This document shows positions 32,258 through 42,177 of a stretch of DNA of 64,000 bases, piece by piece; position 1 is the first letter of the stretch; each line of letters begins with the position of its first letter. This DNA comes from Posidonia oceanica (taxonomy: Eukaryota; Streptophyta; Magnoliopsida; Alismatales; Posidoniaceae). Under the pieces are notes generated by a model. It was not told where the DNA came from. It saw only the letters and a program-made list of their open reading frames with translations, and made no database searches. A program made the position numbers and the translations under genes. The stretch is from the NCBI GenBank assembly GCA_037176725.1, contig JAZBRS010000035.1:48432001-48496000 (forward strand), read 5' to 3'.

Positions 32258-33228
32258 AGAAGAGTGATAAGTTTCGGACTTATCAACCGGAAGCGATAGT
32301 TTACGGTCCTATCAACCAAAAGCATTAGTTTACGGCCCTATCAAGCAGAAGCGATAATTTACGGTCCTATCAACTGGGAGCGATAGTTTATGGTCCTATC
32401 AACCGAAAGCGATAGATTGGTATGATAAGCTTTCAGGCTTACCAACCAGGATCGGATAAGTTTCGGACTTATCGGCCGAAAGCTATAGTTTATGGTCCTA
32501 TCAACTGGAAGCGATAGATTGGTATGATAAGCTTTCAGGCTTACCAATCAGGATAGGATAAGTTTCGGACTTATCGGCCGAAAGCGATAGTTTACGGTCC
32601 TATCAACCGGAAGCGATATATTGGTATGATAAGCTTTCAGCCTTAGCAACCAGGATTGGATAAGTTTTCGACTTATCGACTGGAAGCGATAGTTTACGGT
32701 CCTATCAATCGGAAGCGATAGATTGGTATGATAAGCTTTCAGGCTTACCAACCAGGGTCAGATAAGTCTCGGACTTATCGGTCGGAAGCAATAGTTTACA
32801 GTCCTATCAACCGGAAGTGATAGATTGGTATGATAAGCTTTCAGGCTTACCAACCAGGATCGGATAAGTTTTGAACTTATCGGCTGGAAGCGATAGATTG
32901 GTATGATAAGCTTTTAGGCTTACCAACTAGGATTGGATAAGTTTCGGACTTATCGGTCGGAAGCGATAGTTTACGGTCCTAGCAACCGGAAGTGATGAGT
33001 GGTATGATAAACTTTTAGGCTTATCGACCAGGATTGGATAAGTTTCAGACTTATCAACCGGAAGTGATAGTTTACGGTCCTATCAACCAGAAGCGGTAGA
33101 TTGGTATGATAATCTTTCAGGCTTACCAACCAGGATCGGATAAGTTTCGGACTTATCAGCTGGAAGTGATAGTTTATGGTCCTATCAATCGGAAGCGATA
33201 GATTGGTATGATAAGCTTTCAGGCTTAC
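32258..33228 (-). repeat. E4 composite hairpin array (~100-bp higher-order unit)
   Basis: Three hairpin types alternate. The first is GATAGTTTACGGTCCTATC (stem GATAG/CTATC). The second is GATAAGTTTCGGACTTATC (stem GATAAGT/ACTTATC in sense). The third is GGTATGATAAGCTTTCAGGC followed by TTACC (stem TAAGC/GCTTA in sense). They follow one another in a higher-order unit of about 100 bp, repeated eight or nine times. Short frames on the minus strand (SLKAYHTN-type repeats) are by-products. Confidence 0.88.
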
Positions 33229-33460
33229 TGCAGACACCCAAATCTGGAAGTTGAGCGACGGTTGTTTGCTCCAGAAAGCACGCACGGACGAGGCGGCCCC
33301 CACCTTTTCTTGAAACCCTAAACCAAACCCAAACCCACCAAAACTCCACCAATCACATCCCAATACATCCACCACCACAAATACCACAAAACCGTAGCCT
33401 TGGATGGCCCACAAACCAGAGCAATAGGCTCAGAAACTAGGGTAGCAGTACTAAAAGGAT

Positions 33461-33565
33461 GACTCTCGTGTGGAGCTCTCGCGTAGAGCTCTCGCGTTTT
33501 GTCCTGTGTTAATGGCAAAAACTGACAGACTGACACTCACGTCGAGCTCTCGTGTGGAGCTCTCA
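33461..33565 (+). repeat. E5 LTR GAGCTC hairpin cassettes
   Basis: GAGCTCTCGCGTAGAGCTC (33473-33491) and GAGCTCTCGTGTGGAGCTC (33544-33562) have 6-bp arms and are each followed by TCnCGTTTTGTCCTGTGT. They are repeated about 71 bp apart. Further cassettes with different arms occur downstream. Confidence 0.7.
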
Positions 33566-33789
33566 CGTTTTGTCCTGTGTCAGTAGCGAAAATCAGGCAC
33601 TCCAGTCACCTTGGGCCACCTTTTCCTCGCTCGTCATTGGCTCCCGCCAATCTGAATCTGTGCCTTCGGACACCTGGGTCATCCAGCCCTCTGTCCCAAC
33701 CATTTCCAACCGTCGATCCCCAACAGACATCCTGCCCACTCGTTCTGAATCCAGATCCATGCCAACGGCCAGCATCCACTTCGCCAGCC

Positions 33790-33798
33790 TATAAAATA
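33790..33798 (+). promoter_or_regulatory. TATA box of the E5 LTR
   Basis: TATAAAATA occurs in a GC-balanced context (CCAGCC before, GTACCAAG after), about 560 bp into the LTR. Transcription would start near 33820-33830, marking the U3/R boundary. It is the clearest core-promoter match in any LTR in this window. Confidence 0.55.
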
Positions 33799-34530
33799 GT
33801 ACCAAGCTCTCGACCAGCACCCTCTCTTGGCTTTCCTGGCATCCGATGAGTTCCCCTAAGATCCCACACATCATTCCCGAGCATCCCTGAGCCCAGAGCA
33901 CCTCAGTCTCATGTTTGAGACCTAAGGAACCCATCTCCGGCCATCTCTTAGCCGTCGAGACTCCCCGGTGTGAATCCTCGCCACCTGAGTGTTCCCTAGA
34001 GCCGGTGAGTGAGTGTCCAAGCTCCCCATCGCTCCAGAACCTCCGCAGCAACCCTGCAGCCTCTGCCCTATCGCGCACTGGAAACGACACCACCGTCGAA
34101 GAAGATAACCCTACAGCGCACCCTCAGGCAATCAATCGCCTCTAAGTAGCTTAGGATTGTTTCCTGTTGTTGTGTGTTTACTTCCCAAGCTTTATTTGCA
34201 TTCCTACATAGCTACATTGCCTTTTTATTTCCTTCTTCGCCGTCTCTGGCGATGGGTCGACGGTTCACGCATGACGCCTTGCTGTCGTGCACATAGCCGC
34301 TCTGACCGGTCACCCAGAGGCTCTAGCATCACTTCCCCCATTCTCCTCAGTGCATCCGTGGCCAGTTGCGCCCTCCAAGCCGCCTCTGTGGTCGATGGAG
34401 ATGTGCGACCGCCAGCGTAATACTGTCGAGGTGGACGGGATGATCCGGGCGGTGCCGTCCTATGTTTGCACCTCGATTGGGTAGCCTAGTACACCACCTT
34501 GCTTCCCCAACCAGTTTCATCGCAATTCAT

Positions 34531-34970
34531 TAAGTATCGGGCCCGGAATCCAACGATGAAGGTTCTCTGTCTGACTGGCCAGTCCGACGCTGAGGTCCCG
34601 CGTAGACCTCCTGCATGTTTGACTGTGACATCGAACTGAGTTCCCAGCCCTATTTCGTCCCCAGTTCATATCTGTTTCTTTTATAATTTTGCATATTATT
34701 ATTCTCAGACATCCTCTCTTCATCATCCAATTGATTTCTTTGCAAACTATTAAGTATCGGGCCCGGAATCCAGCGATGAAAGAGCTCTGTCTGAACAGAC
34801 CGGTCTCGCACCGAGGTCCCACGTGGACCTCTCACGTTTTTGACTGTGATATCGGGCAGAGTTCCCAACCCTTTTCTGACCCTTGTTTATATCTGTTTCT
34901 TTTATAATTTTGCATATTATTGTTCTGGGATACCCCCTCCTCATCATTCAATCGATCCTATACTAAATTG
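34531..34970 (+). repeat. E5 LTR 220-bp tandem duplication
   Basis: TAAGTATCGGGCCCGGAATC starts at 34531 and again at 34751. The copies stay aligned for about 220 bp, with diverged centres. Each contains a GAGGTC-type hairpin (34592-34610 and 34813-34831). A third, more diverged copy seems to follow, with its hairpin at 35034-35052. Confidence 0.8.
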
Positions 34971-35118
34971 AATTGAGGAAAGCCTCCCATTTGGCCATGA
35001 CTTTCCACTGGACAAGTGGACTATTCCTACGTGGAGGTCCCGTGTGGGCCTCTCGTGTTTTTAACAGTAGCCTCTACAGATGTGGACAGAGCCTTATACT
35101 CTTGTCTTAGCTTTCCTT

Positions 35119-35420
35119 TATGCATGTTTACATTCAAGCATCATATAGTTACTTCTCTATTTCTATTTAGTGCTAAGCAATGTTTATCTAAGCCTTATAC
35201 GCCTTGCATTTGCTTTCTATTATGCATGTTTACATTCCAGCATTGCATTGTCACTTATCTGGTTTCATTTAGCATTCATGTATGTTTATCTGAGTCTTAT
35301 CCTCTTGCACTTGTTTTCCTTATGCATGTTTACCTTCTAGCTTTGTGTAGCTATTTCCTTGGTTTCATTTAACCTTTATACATGTTTATTTGAGGCTTTT
35401 CCTTTCACCTTTTTGCATTA
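35119..35420 (+). repeat. E5 LTR ~100-bp repeats
   Basis: TATGCATGTTTAC recurs at about 35119, 35223 and 35322, each followed by similar AT-rich sequence with TGTTTATCTGAG/CTTAT. Three copies are visible. Confidence 0.75.
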
Positions 35421-35790
35421 TCAAAGCATGTTTCCTTTTGCTAGAGCATACATTAATTGGCCTTCGGCCTACATTGAGCCACACTATGAGCGGAATGACG
35501 TTAGAAAAGATCGCTCCTTGGGCGTGTCAGGGGTGCCTAACACCTTCCCCGCACGTAACAGGAATCCTTACCCATCTCTGGACCACAATGACCTAGTGTC
35601 GCATCCGTTTTGCATGGATCCACTTTGGTATTCTTTCGTTTTATTAATTTACATCCGATTTTCCTTGTCTTCCGGCTTTTCTCAATTAGACTAGGTGGCG
35701 ACTCCCCCTCTTTTTGCATTGTTTACTTTGTTCCCTGATTTCGTCGATTATTGGTGTTTTTATTCTTTTTCTCGAGTCGAACTCTCCTCG

Positions 35791-35795
35791 GATAC
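35791..35795. repeat. S6 target-site duplication, left copy (GATAC)
   Basis: GATAC precedes TGTAGCG and matches 47345-47349 after the LTR end. The joined target sequence reads as a continuous E5 LTR. Confidence 0.88.
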
Positions 35796-36234
35796 TGTAG
35801 CGATCCCGGTGTCCGGATCGTCCATGCACGATGCCAAAGTTCGCGTGCACCGATCAGAATCAGGTTCACTATTAGCGGGTGTATCCGAGAAGGAAGACTT
35901 GACTCGAAAACACTTAAAAAGGAAAAAAGGAAAGAAAAGGAGACGATAAGACAAATCAGAGTCGCCACCATGTCTATTAAGTCAGGAGATAAGGAAAACC
36001 GGGGAAATACGTGAATAAACACGCAAAACCAAGCAAAAGATGCCATGCGATGCAATGCAAATGAAAAGGGATGCAATGAAATGCAATGATGTGACTCGTG
36101 CCTAGGATAAGGGCAATATGGTCATTACGGGCCATGAGAAAGGGCAAGGACTCCTGTTACGTGCGGGGAAGGTGTTAGGCACCCCCGACACGCCCGAGAA
36201 TCGGTCTTTCTAGGCTTACGCTCGCATACGCAGG

Positions 36235-39200
36235 TGTTGACACCCCATCTTGACAGGCTTGGACCATTTGGGACCTTCTAGCGACTTCTGGATCTAAACC
36301 TAGGTCAAAACTACACCAATCCCCTTCATCTTACCCTTCAAAACAAGCCTACCTTGACCTAAGCCTACACCCATTTCCCAAGCCCAAAACCTGCCCAAAA
36401 ACCATAGGAAAATCCATCAACCCCTACTTAGCAAACCTACTCAAACACTTAGAAATTTTCAACCCAAAACTATTCCCAAAAACCCTAGAAAACCTAGGTA
36501 AAACCACCCTTTTTCTACACCTCAAAACCCTTCCAAAACCTTCTCAAAATTAAACCAAATCCGCAAAACCAACACTAGAAATCCTAGGCTACACACTCCC
36601 CAATTTCACCCTTTTTCAAAACCTTTAAGCCCTCCATTCACCCAAATTATCCTTTTCTCTCTCTTGGATTATTCTTTTCTCTCTCCTCTCTCTCTCCTGA
36701 TTATCCTCCTTCTTTTCATCCCCTTCTCTCTTTTTTTCTTGCCTGGCTGTGGGCCCTCCTTGTGCATCTATCTCTTCTCAATCTTATTTCTATTTTTATC
36801 TTATTTTTAGCATTTTCCCTGACTTCCAAAAAAAATATTGTCTTTCAACTCCTCTCTTTCCCCTTTATTCTTCCTTTTTCCCTTTTCCTCCTCCTTCTCC
36901 TCTTCTTTTTCTTTCTTTTTACTAAGCCCCTAAAAAATCCTTAAAAACCTCTAAAAACTTTAAAACAAAAGGAAAACAAACCAAAACCTTAAGAAAAATA
37001 TTTAAAAATATTAAGCAAACAATTAAAAACCTAAACCCAACTAAATCTAACTAAAGCCAAAAAACAAGAATGCAAGCTAAAAAATACAAGACAAACAAAG
37101 AGAAAATGCTGTAAAAACAAGGAAAAAACTGAAATGTAATCAAAACAGCTAAAAGTAAAATCCTATTAAAAACAACCAAGAGAACAAACCCTAAAAGAAA
37201 GAAAACACTTAAGAAATGCAAGGGGTAATAATTAAGGAGGAAAAACCTAACTTAACAACTCTCAAAAGAAAAATTGAAAACATAATTAAAAAATAATAAA
37301 ACAAACAATCAAAATTTAAGAACAGCTAATTAAAAACTTAACAAGAAAACCTAACCTAAGAAAAAATGCTAAAAGAATTTAACAAACGAAATTAAGAAAA
37401 AGCAAATCAAAGAAGACCTAAGAAAAATCCTAAAAGACTAAAATCAAAAGCCAAAACTCACTCTAATTAATCTAAAAACAAACCTTAAAAAATCCTAATT
37501 AACATTCCAAGTACTTAACAAGAAAAACATAATTAAAAAACAACTTAAAAGACTTAACAAACATTTAATCAAAATAAAAAACAAATTAAAAACAAAGAAA
37601 ACCCTTAAAACCCTAATCAAACCCAAAATCCCTCTAAACCTGATTAACCAATCGAAAACAGTCATTAAAAAATTTAATCACGGTCCTAACTTAAAATACA
37701 ATCACTCTAATAATTTTACCTATTTTTATTTTATTTTTATCCAATTTATTTCTCCTCTCTTTCCCTTCCATTTCTCTCTTTCTTCCTATCTTTCTTTCTT
37801 TTCTTCCTTTTCTCCTGCTGGGCCCAGTCCGGCCCCTTCCACCCCCTTCTTTCTTTTCTTTCTTTTTTCTTTTTTCAGCTCGCGGCCCAGCCCACGCCTT
37901 CAGCCCCTCCTCTTCCCTTCTTCCTTCTTCTTCCTTCTTCAGTTCTTCTTCCCGCGGCCTGCAACAGCACTCCCTCCTTCCTTTTGAATTCAATTCTTCC
38001 CCCTCCGTCCAATCGGCCTACAGCTTCGCCTCTCCTCTCTCAGCACTCAGCGGATCTTCCGGGAAGGCATTTACTGCCCGTCTTCTCACCGGCCTCCTCT
38101 CAACTTCAGCTGCAGTGTTCGGCGCCGACAGGATTTGAAAATCCTCAACGCGCCCAGCTCCGCTGATGCCCTGATAAAGCCTCAGCATTCCACCTCCTTC
38201 GACGCCTTTTGTCATCTGAGAGAGAGAGCTAAGGAATCCAGAGAGAATTCCCAGCATTCCCCTCCTTCTTCCTCCTCTAAAACCAGCAGCAACTTCACCC
38301 TCCTCTTCCCTTGAAACCAAACCGGTTCCAGACCATAAACCACACCCAATTCCTCCCCCAACCTCACCCAGAATCCCAGCATCGCAGCCCCTCCATCCCT
38401 CAGCCTTTCCACTCCAGAAACCGCCCCCGAACACCCAAAATTCTCAGCAGAACCCAACTCCTTTCCTCCCAGAAATTCCCGACACCACAGCCCTTGAAAC
38501 CTTCCCAAATTCCACACCCTAACTCACCTGATCACCAGCTTTCTAACCCCCCAAAGCTCCAGCCTTCTCCCCCCTCACAGACCAAGCAAACCACCACAAA
38601 CACTTGTGACCTTCCTCTGCCAGAAGATCACCCCACCTGCAAACTCCACCCACAGGTCCCCACGATCCAATTTAACCACCCAAAACCCTTCACCCAACCT
38701 CCAGCAAGTCGCCGGCACCCTCCAATTGATCCAGAGAGCGGCAGACATCCACCCCCACCTCCGGCATCCAGCTGTGAATCCACTGAACCCATTTGTCGCG
38801 CCGGTCTTCGCAGCTGCCCTCCGATCATTCAGCAAGCTCCGGAGCGTCGTGCTGAGCAGAACCGGATGCCCAGAAGCAACCGGAGACGCCCGCAGCAGCC
38901 AGACCAACCTCACCGTCGATCCCTGGATCAGTCGACGTCGGGAGGACTCCTCAGCCACAGAAATAGGTAACTCTCTTCATCCCTAGGTTAGACTCCCTCT
39001 TCCCTTGCTTTTCCGCCCCTTAGCCTAGGGATTCTCTCTCTCCTGCGCCGAGTCAACGCCGGGTCAACTCTATCTTCTCCGGCGAGCTTCGAGCTCGTCC
39101 CGCCGCTCCGGTCTGCAGAACGTCGCTCCAACCGGCGCCCCAGCTCTGCACGGACCCCAGAAGCATGTCCCTGCCGTCAGAACTCGCCGACGCTGCGCTG

Positions 39201-42172
39201 ATCGGCCGGCCTGCCTCCGAGCAGGTCTGCAGACCTCCGGCGTCTCCTCCGGCCTGCTCCAGGCAGCGTCGTTGCTCGCCGATGCTGCTCCGGTCTCCGT
39301 CGAGCTCTAGTGAAGCCTGCCCGCCGGTCTACGCCGCACCAGCACCCCCTTTGCTCCCTCTGTCGGCCATTGGTAGCAACTGCTACAGTGGTCGACGATC
39401 TGTTGTTACTGTGCTTTTATTTTTTGCTATCTATGCTATTTTACCAAATATTGCATTTTTTGTCTCAGTTCTTACTTATTTGCGTTCAGGTCCTTTATTT
39501 GATTAAATCTGTTTATTTCTGAACTAAAACCATATAAAATTGCATGAAAAATATGTAGTTCTCTTTATTTGCATGTCAGTCCTTTTACTGTGCTTTCCTT
39601 TAGTAATAAATTTGATTTTGGCCCTCCAGCTTTTGATTATTGCATTTTAGTCCTGCAGCTGTTTAATTTGATTTAATGCACTAAGTTTTCCATATAAAAT
39701 TGCATTTTAGGTCCTTATTGTTTTCTGTAATTGCCATTTAATCCTCTGTCCTGTTAACTTAGCTTTTATTTTTCAATTTTTGCTTACTGCATTGCATTAT
39801 TTCCCCCCTGTTTTCTGATTTTTGCTTATAGGTCCTTCCCTAATGCACAGTAGTCATTTAAATGCATATTTTGCTTATAAAATTACATTTTTGACCCTGC
39901 ATAATTTGAAAATTGCATACCAGTCCTCTATCTGTCATTTAAATGCATATTTTGCTTATAAAATTGCATTTTTGACCCTGCATGATTTGAAAATTGCACA
40001 TAGGTCTTTTGCATGCTTATAAAAATCATTTAAATGCATATTTTGCTTATAAAATTGCATTTTAGCCCCCACATGTTTGGAAAATTGCATATAGGTCCCC
40101 CATCTGCATTCTCGGACCCACTAGACCCCTGTTTTGCTGGGAAAATTGCATTTTGGACCCTAATGATTTCAAAATTGCATTCTAAACTGCCACATGATTT
40201 CAAAACTTGTCCTGATGCATATTCATCTTGGAAAATTGCATTTTAAACCCTGTCTTTTGTAAAATTGCATGCAGACCCTCCTTTTTTCAAAATCCTTGCA
40301 TGAAAGCCCCAAACTTTCCAAAATCTTTGCATTTAGACCCCCATCCTTTCAAAAATTGCATTTAAGTCCCCAATCTTCTGAAAAATCACCCTTAAGTCTT
40401 TTCTCGCATTTCTGCATGCATTGCACTCATGCATTCTAGTTTTTTGCATCCTTTGCACACACTTAAGTATCATTAGCTCCCATTCACAAGGGAGGACCTG
40501 TTTTGCACACCTCTAGGACCCCCTGTACACTTAGATCCATTCTTCTCCCCTGTTCTGGCCCCTCTGCCTTGAAGCTGTGATATCTTCCAATCAGGCCGTT
40601 GGATCTTCTCAAATAAGCTACTCGGACGACCCCAGCGAAGCACTCTTCAGCATGGACCAAGCAGATTTCAGATCAGGCCTCAGATTTTCCAGGTAAGTCC
40701 TTCTGAACCCCTGCACAGCATTCATTTGCATACCATTTGCATTGCATGCATCGTTTTCGTTTTTTGTTTCCTCGAACATGTAGAATAGGACTTCCTCTTC
40801 TTATCTATCAATTCCGTTCCTCCTTTCGCGTATTCCCAAGTGTTTTGTGTCGTGTTTCCCCTGGATTCACCACTTATTGCGACTTTCTTCCACCTTTTCC
40901 ACGATCCGATCGCACCGCGAGCTTTGGGCAGCGTGCGAGACACATCGTGGAGCGGTTTAGTGGGAAACAGTCACAAAGCGGTGGTAATCCCTCCACTTGC
41001 TTGTTCTCCCCAGTGTAGGTCTTCACACCTACTCTGCGTGGCCCTTAAACAGTGCCTGTTCTCACACACACACTGTTTGCCTCCTCTTTCGCTTCTCTTA
41101 TTCTCTCTCCTTGCATTTGCATCTGCTTGGTTTTGCCGAGGTTTTATTCCGCCGCTTTTGGCACCGTTTTGCATGCTCGCTTTGTCTTTAGCACCGTTTT
41201 ACGTGCCCGCTTTGCTTTTGGCACCGTTTTGCGTGCCCGCTCCGCTTTTGGCACCGCTTTGCGTGCCCGCTTTGTCTTCGGCACCGTTTTGCGTGCCCGC
41301 TTTGTCTTTGGCACTGTTTTGCATGTCCGCTTTGTCTTTGGCACCGTTTTGCGTGCCCGCTTTGCTTTTGGCACTGTTTTGCATGCCCGCTTTGTTTTTG
41401 GCACCATTTTGCGTGCCCGCTTCGCTTTTTGGCACCGTTTTGCGTGCTCGTCTTGTTTTCTTGCACCGTTTTGCATGCCGCTCTCGTTTCTTGCATTGTT
41501 TCGCGTGCTTTACATCGTTTTCTCTTGCATGTCGCTTGCATCTGCATGGTTTTACTGTTGTTTTGCTTTTTCGCTTGCATTTGCATATAGGGTAGTGATG
41601 CTTACTGCTTGGAGTTCTCACGAGCCCGGTTTCGACCGGTTCGGAACACAGACAGCGCTGCTGAGCACTTAGACTGCACGTTTACTTTCTTGCATTGCAT
41701 TCTACCACTTAGAGCACACCTATGAGCATTCATTCAGGCATTTATTGGCATTTAGACATTCAAATCTGCATTTCCCTGCGTATGCGAGCGTAAGCCTAGA
41801 AAGACCGATTCTTGGGCGTGTCGGGGGTGCCTAACACCTTCCCCGTGCGTAACAGGAGTCCTTGCCCAGTCTTTTGGCCCACAATGACCATATCGGCCTT
41901 ATCCTAGGCATGAGTCATCTCATTTGCATGTATTTGCATTTGTTTTCCTTTGCATTGCTTTGCTTTGCATTTCTTGCTTGGTTTTGCGTGTTAATTCACG
42001 CATTTCCCCCGATTTTCCTTGTCTCCCGATAATAGACACGGTGGCGACTCTGAATTGTCTTATCTTCTTCTTTTATTACCTTTTCTCCTCTATTTTAAGT
42101 GTTTTCGAGTTGAGCCCTCCTCCTCGGACATCGCTGCCAATAGTAAGCCTGATTCTGATTGGGATTACTACA
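36235..42172 (+). mobile_element. S7: solo LTR nested in S6 (5938 bp)
   Basis: A single LTR in plus sense starts TGTTGACACCCCATC and ends GGGATTACTACA. The flanks GCAGG (36230-36234) and GTAAG (42173-42177) differ by two C:G-to-T:A transitions and otherwise restore the S6 sequence exactly when one is removed. The order of parts is the mirror of the E2 LTR: AT-rich CCCTAAAA section, C/T-rich section, A-rich section (36960-37680), C/T-rich section, GC-rich section (38600-39370), TTGCATTTT-rich section (39500-40400), a splice-donor-like CAGGTAAGT (40691-40698), a 30-bp array (41159-41490), the 73-bp block (41791-41863) and a PBS-like TGGCGACTCT (42042-42051). Confidence 0.87.
41159..41490 (+). 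repeat. S7 30-bp array, GGCAC-GTGCC hairpin units
   Basis: Ten to eleven units of 30 bp each hold GGCACCGTTTTGCGTGCC, in which GGCAC and GTGCC pair around an 8-base loop, followed by CGCTTTGTCTTT or a variant. Because 30 is divisible by three, all frames stay open and give repeated peptides. I read this as a repeat artefact. Confidence 0.88.
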
Positions 42173-42177
42173 GTAAG

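Larger units (their letters stand above)
31183..33228 (-). mobile_element. E4 internal 3' region, cut by E5
   Basis: After the polypurine tract this holds an ATGCTGATGC-rich stretch (31260-31680), hairpin units (31684-31790), a three-segment alternative hairpin (31845-31900) and a dense hairpin array (32258-33228). It ends abruptly where the E5 LTR starts (TGCAGACACCC at 33229). The remainder of E4, including any ORFs, should lie beyond E5, outside the window. Confidence 0.8.
33229..35795 (+). mobile_element. E5 5' LTR, first part
   Basis: The LTR begins TGCAGACACCC and carries a TATA box at 33790-33798, GAGCTC/GAGGTC hairpin cassettes (33473-35052), a 220-bp tandem duplication (34531-34970), three ~100-bp repeats (35119-35420), a diverged 73-bp block (35500-35569) and a primer-binding-site-like TGGCGACTCCCC (35696-35707). 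The last five bases, GATAC, are duplicated after S6. Confidence 0.85.

Noticed and set aside
32359..33414. Minus-strand ORFs with SLKAYHTN repeats
   Set aside because: They are by-products of the E4 hairpin array; the last one runs across the junction into the E5 LTR, so it cannot be one gene.
33593..34093. Minus-strand 166-codon ORF in the E5 LTR
   Set aside because: It lies opposite the promoter region, overlaps other open frames and has no recognisable motif or counterpart in other LTRs.
40840..41672. Long plus-strand ORFs across the S7 LTR with repeated decapeptides
   Set aside because: They exist because the 30-bp repeat unit is a multiple of three and lacks stops. Several frames on both strands are open at once, and the LTR is otherwise non-coding.
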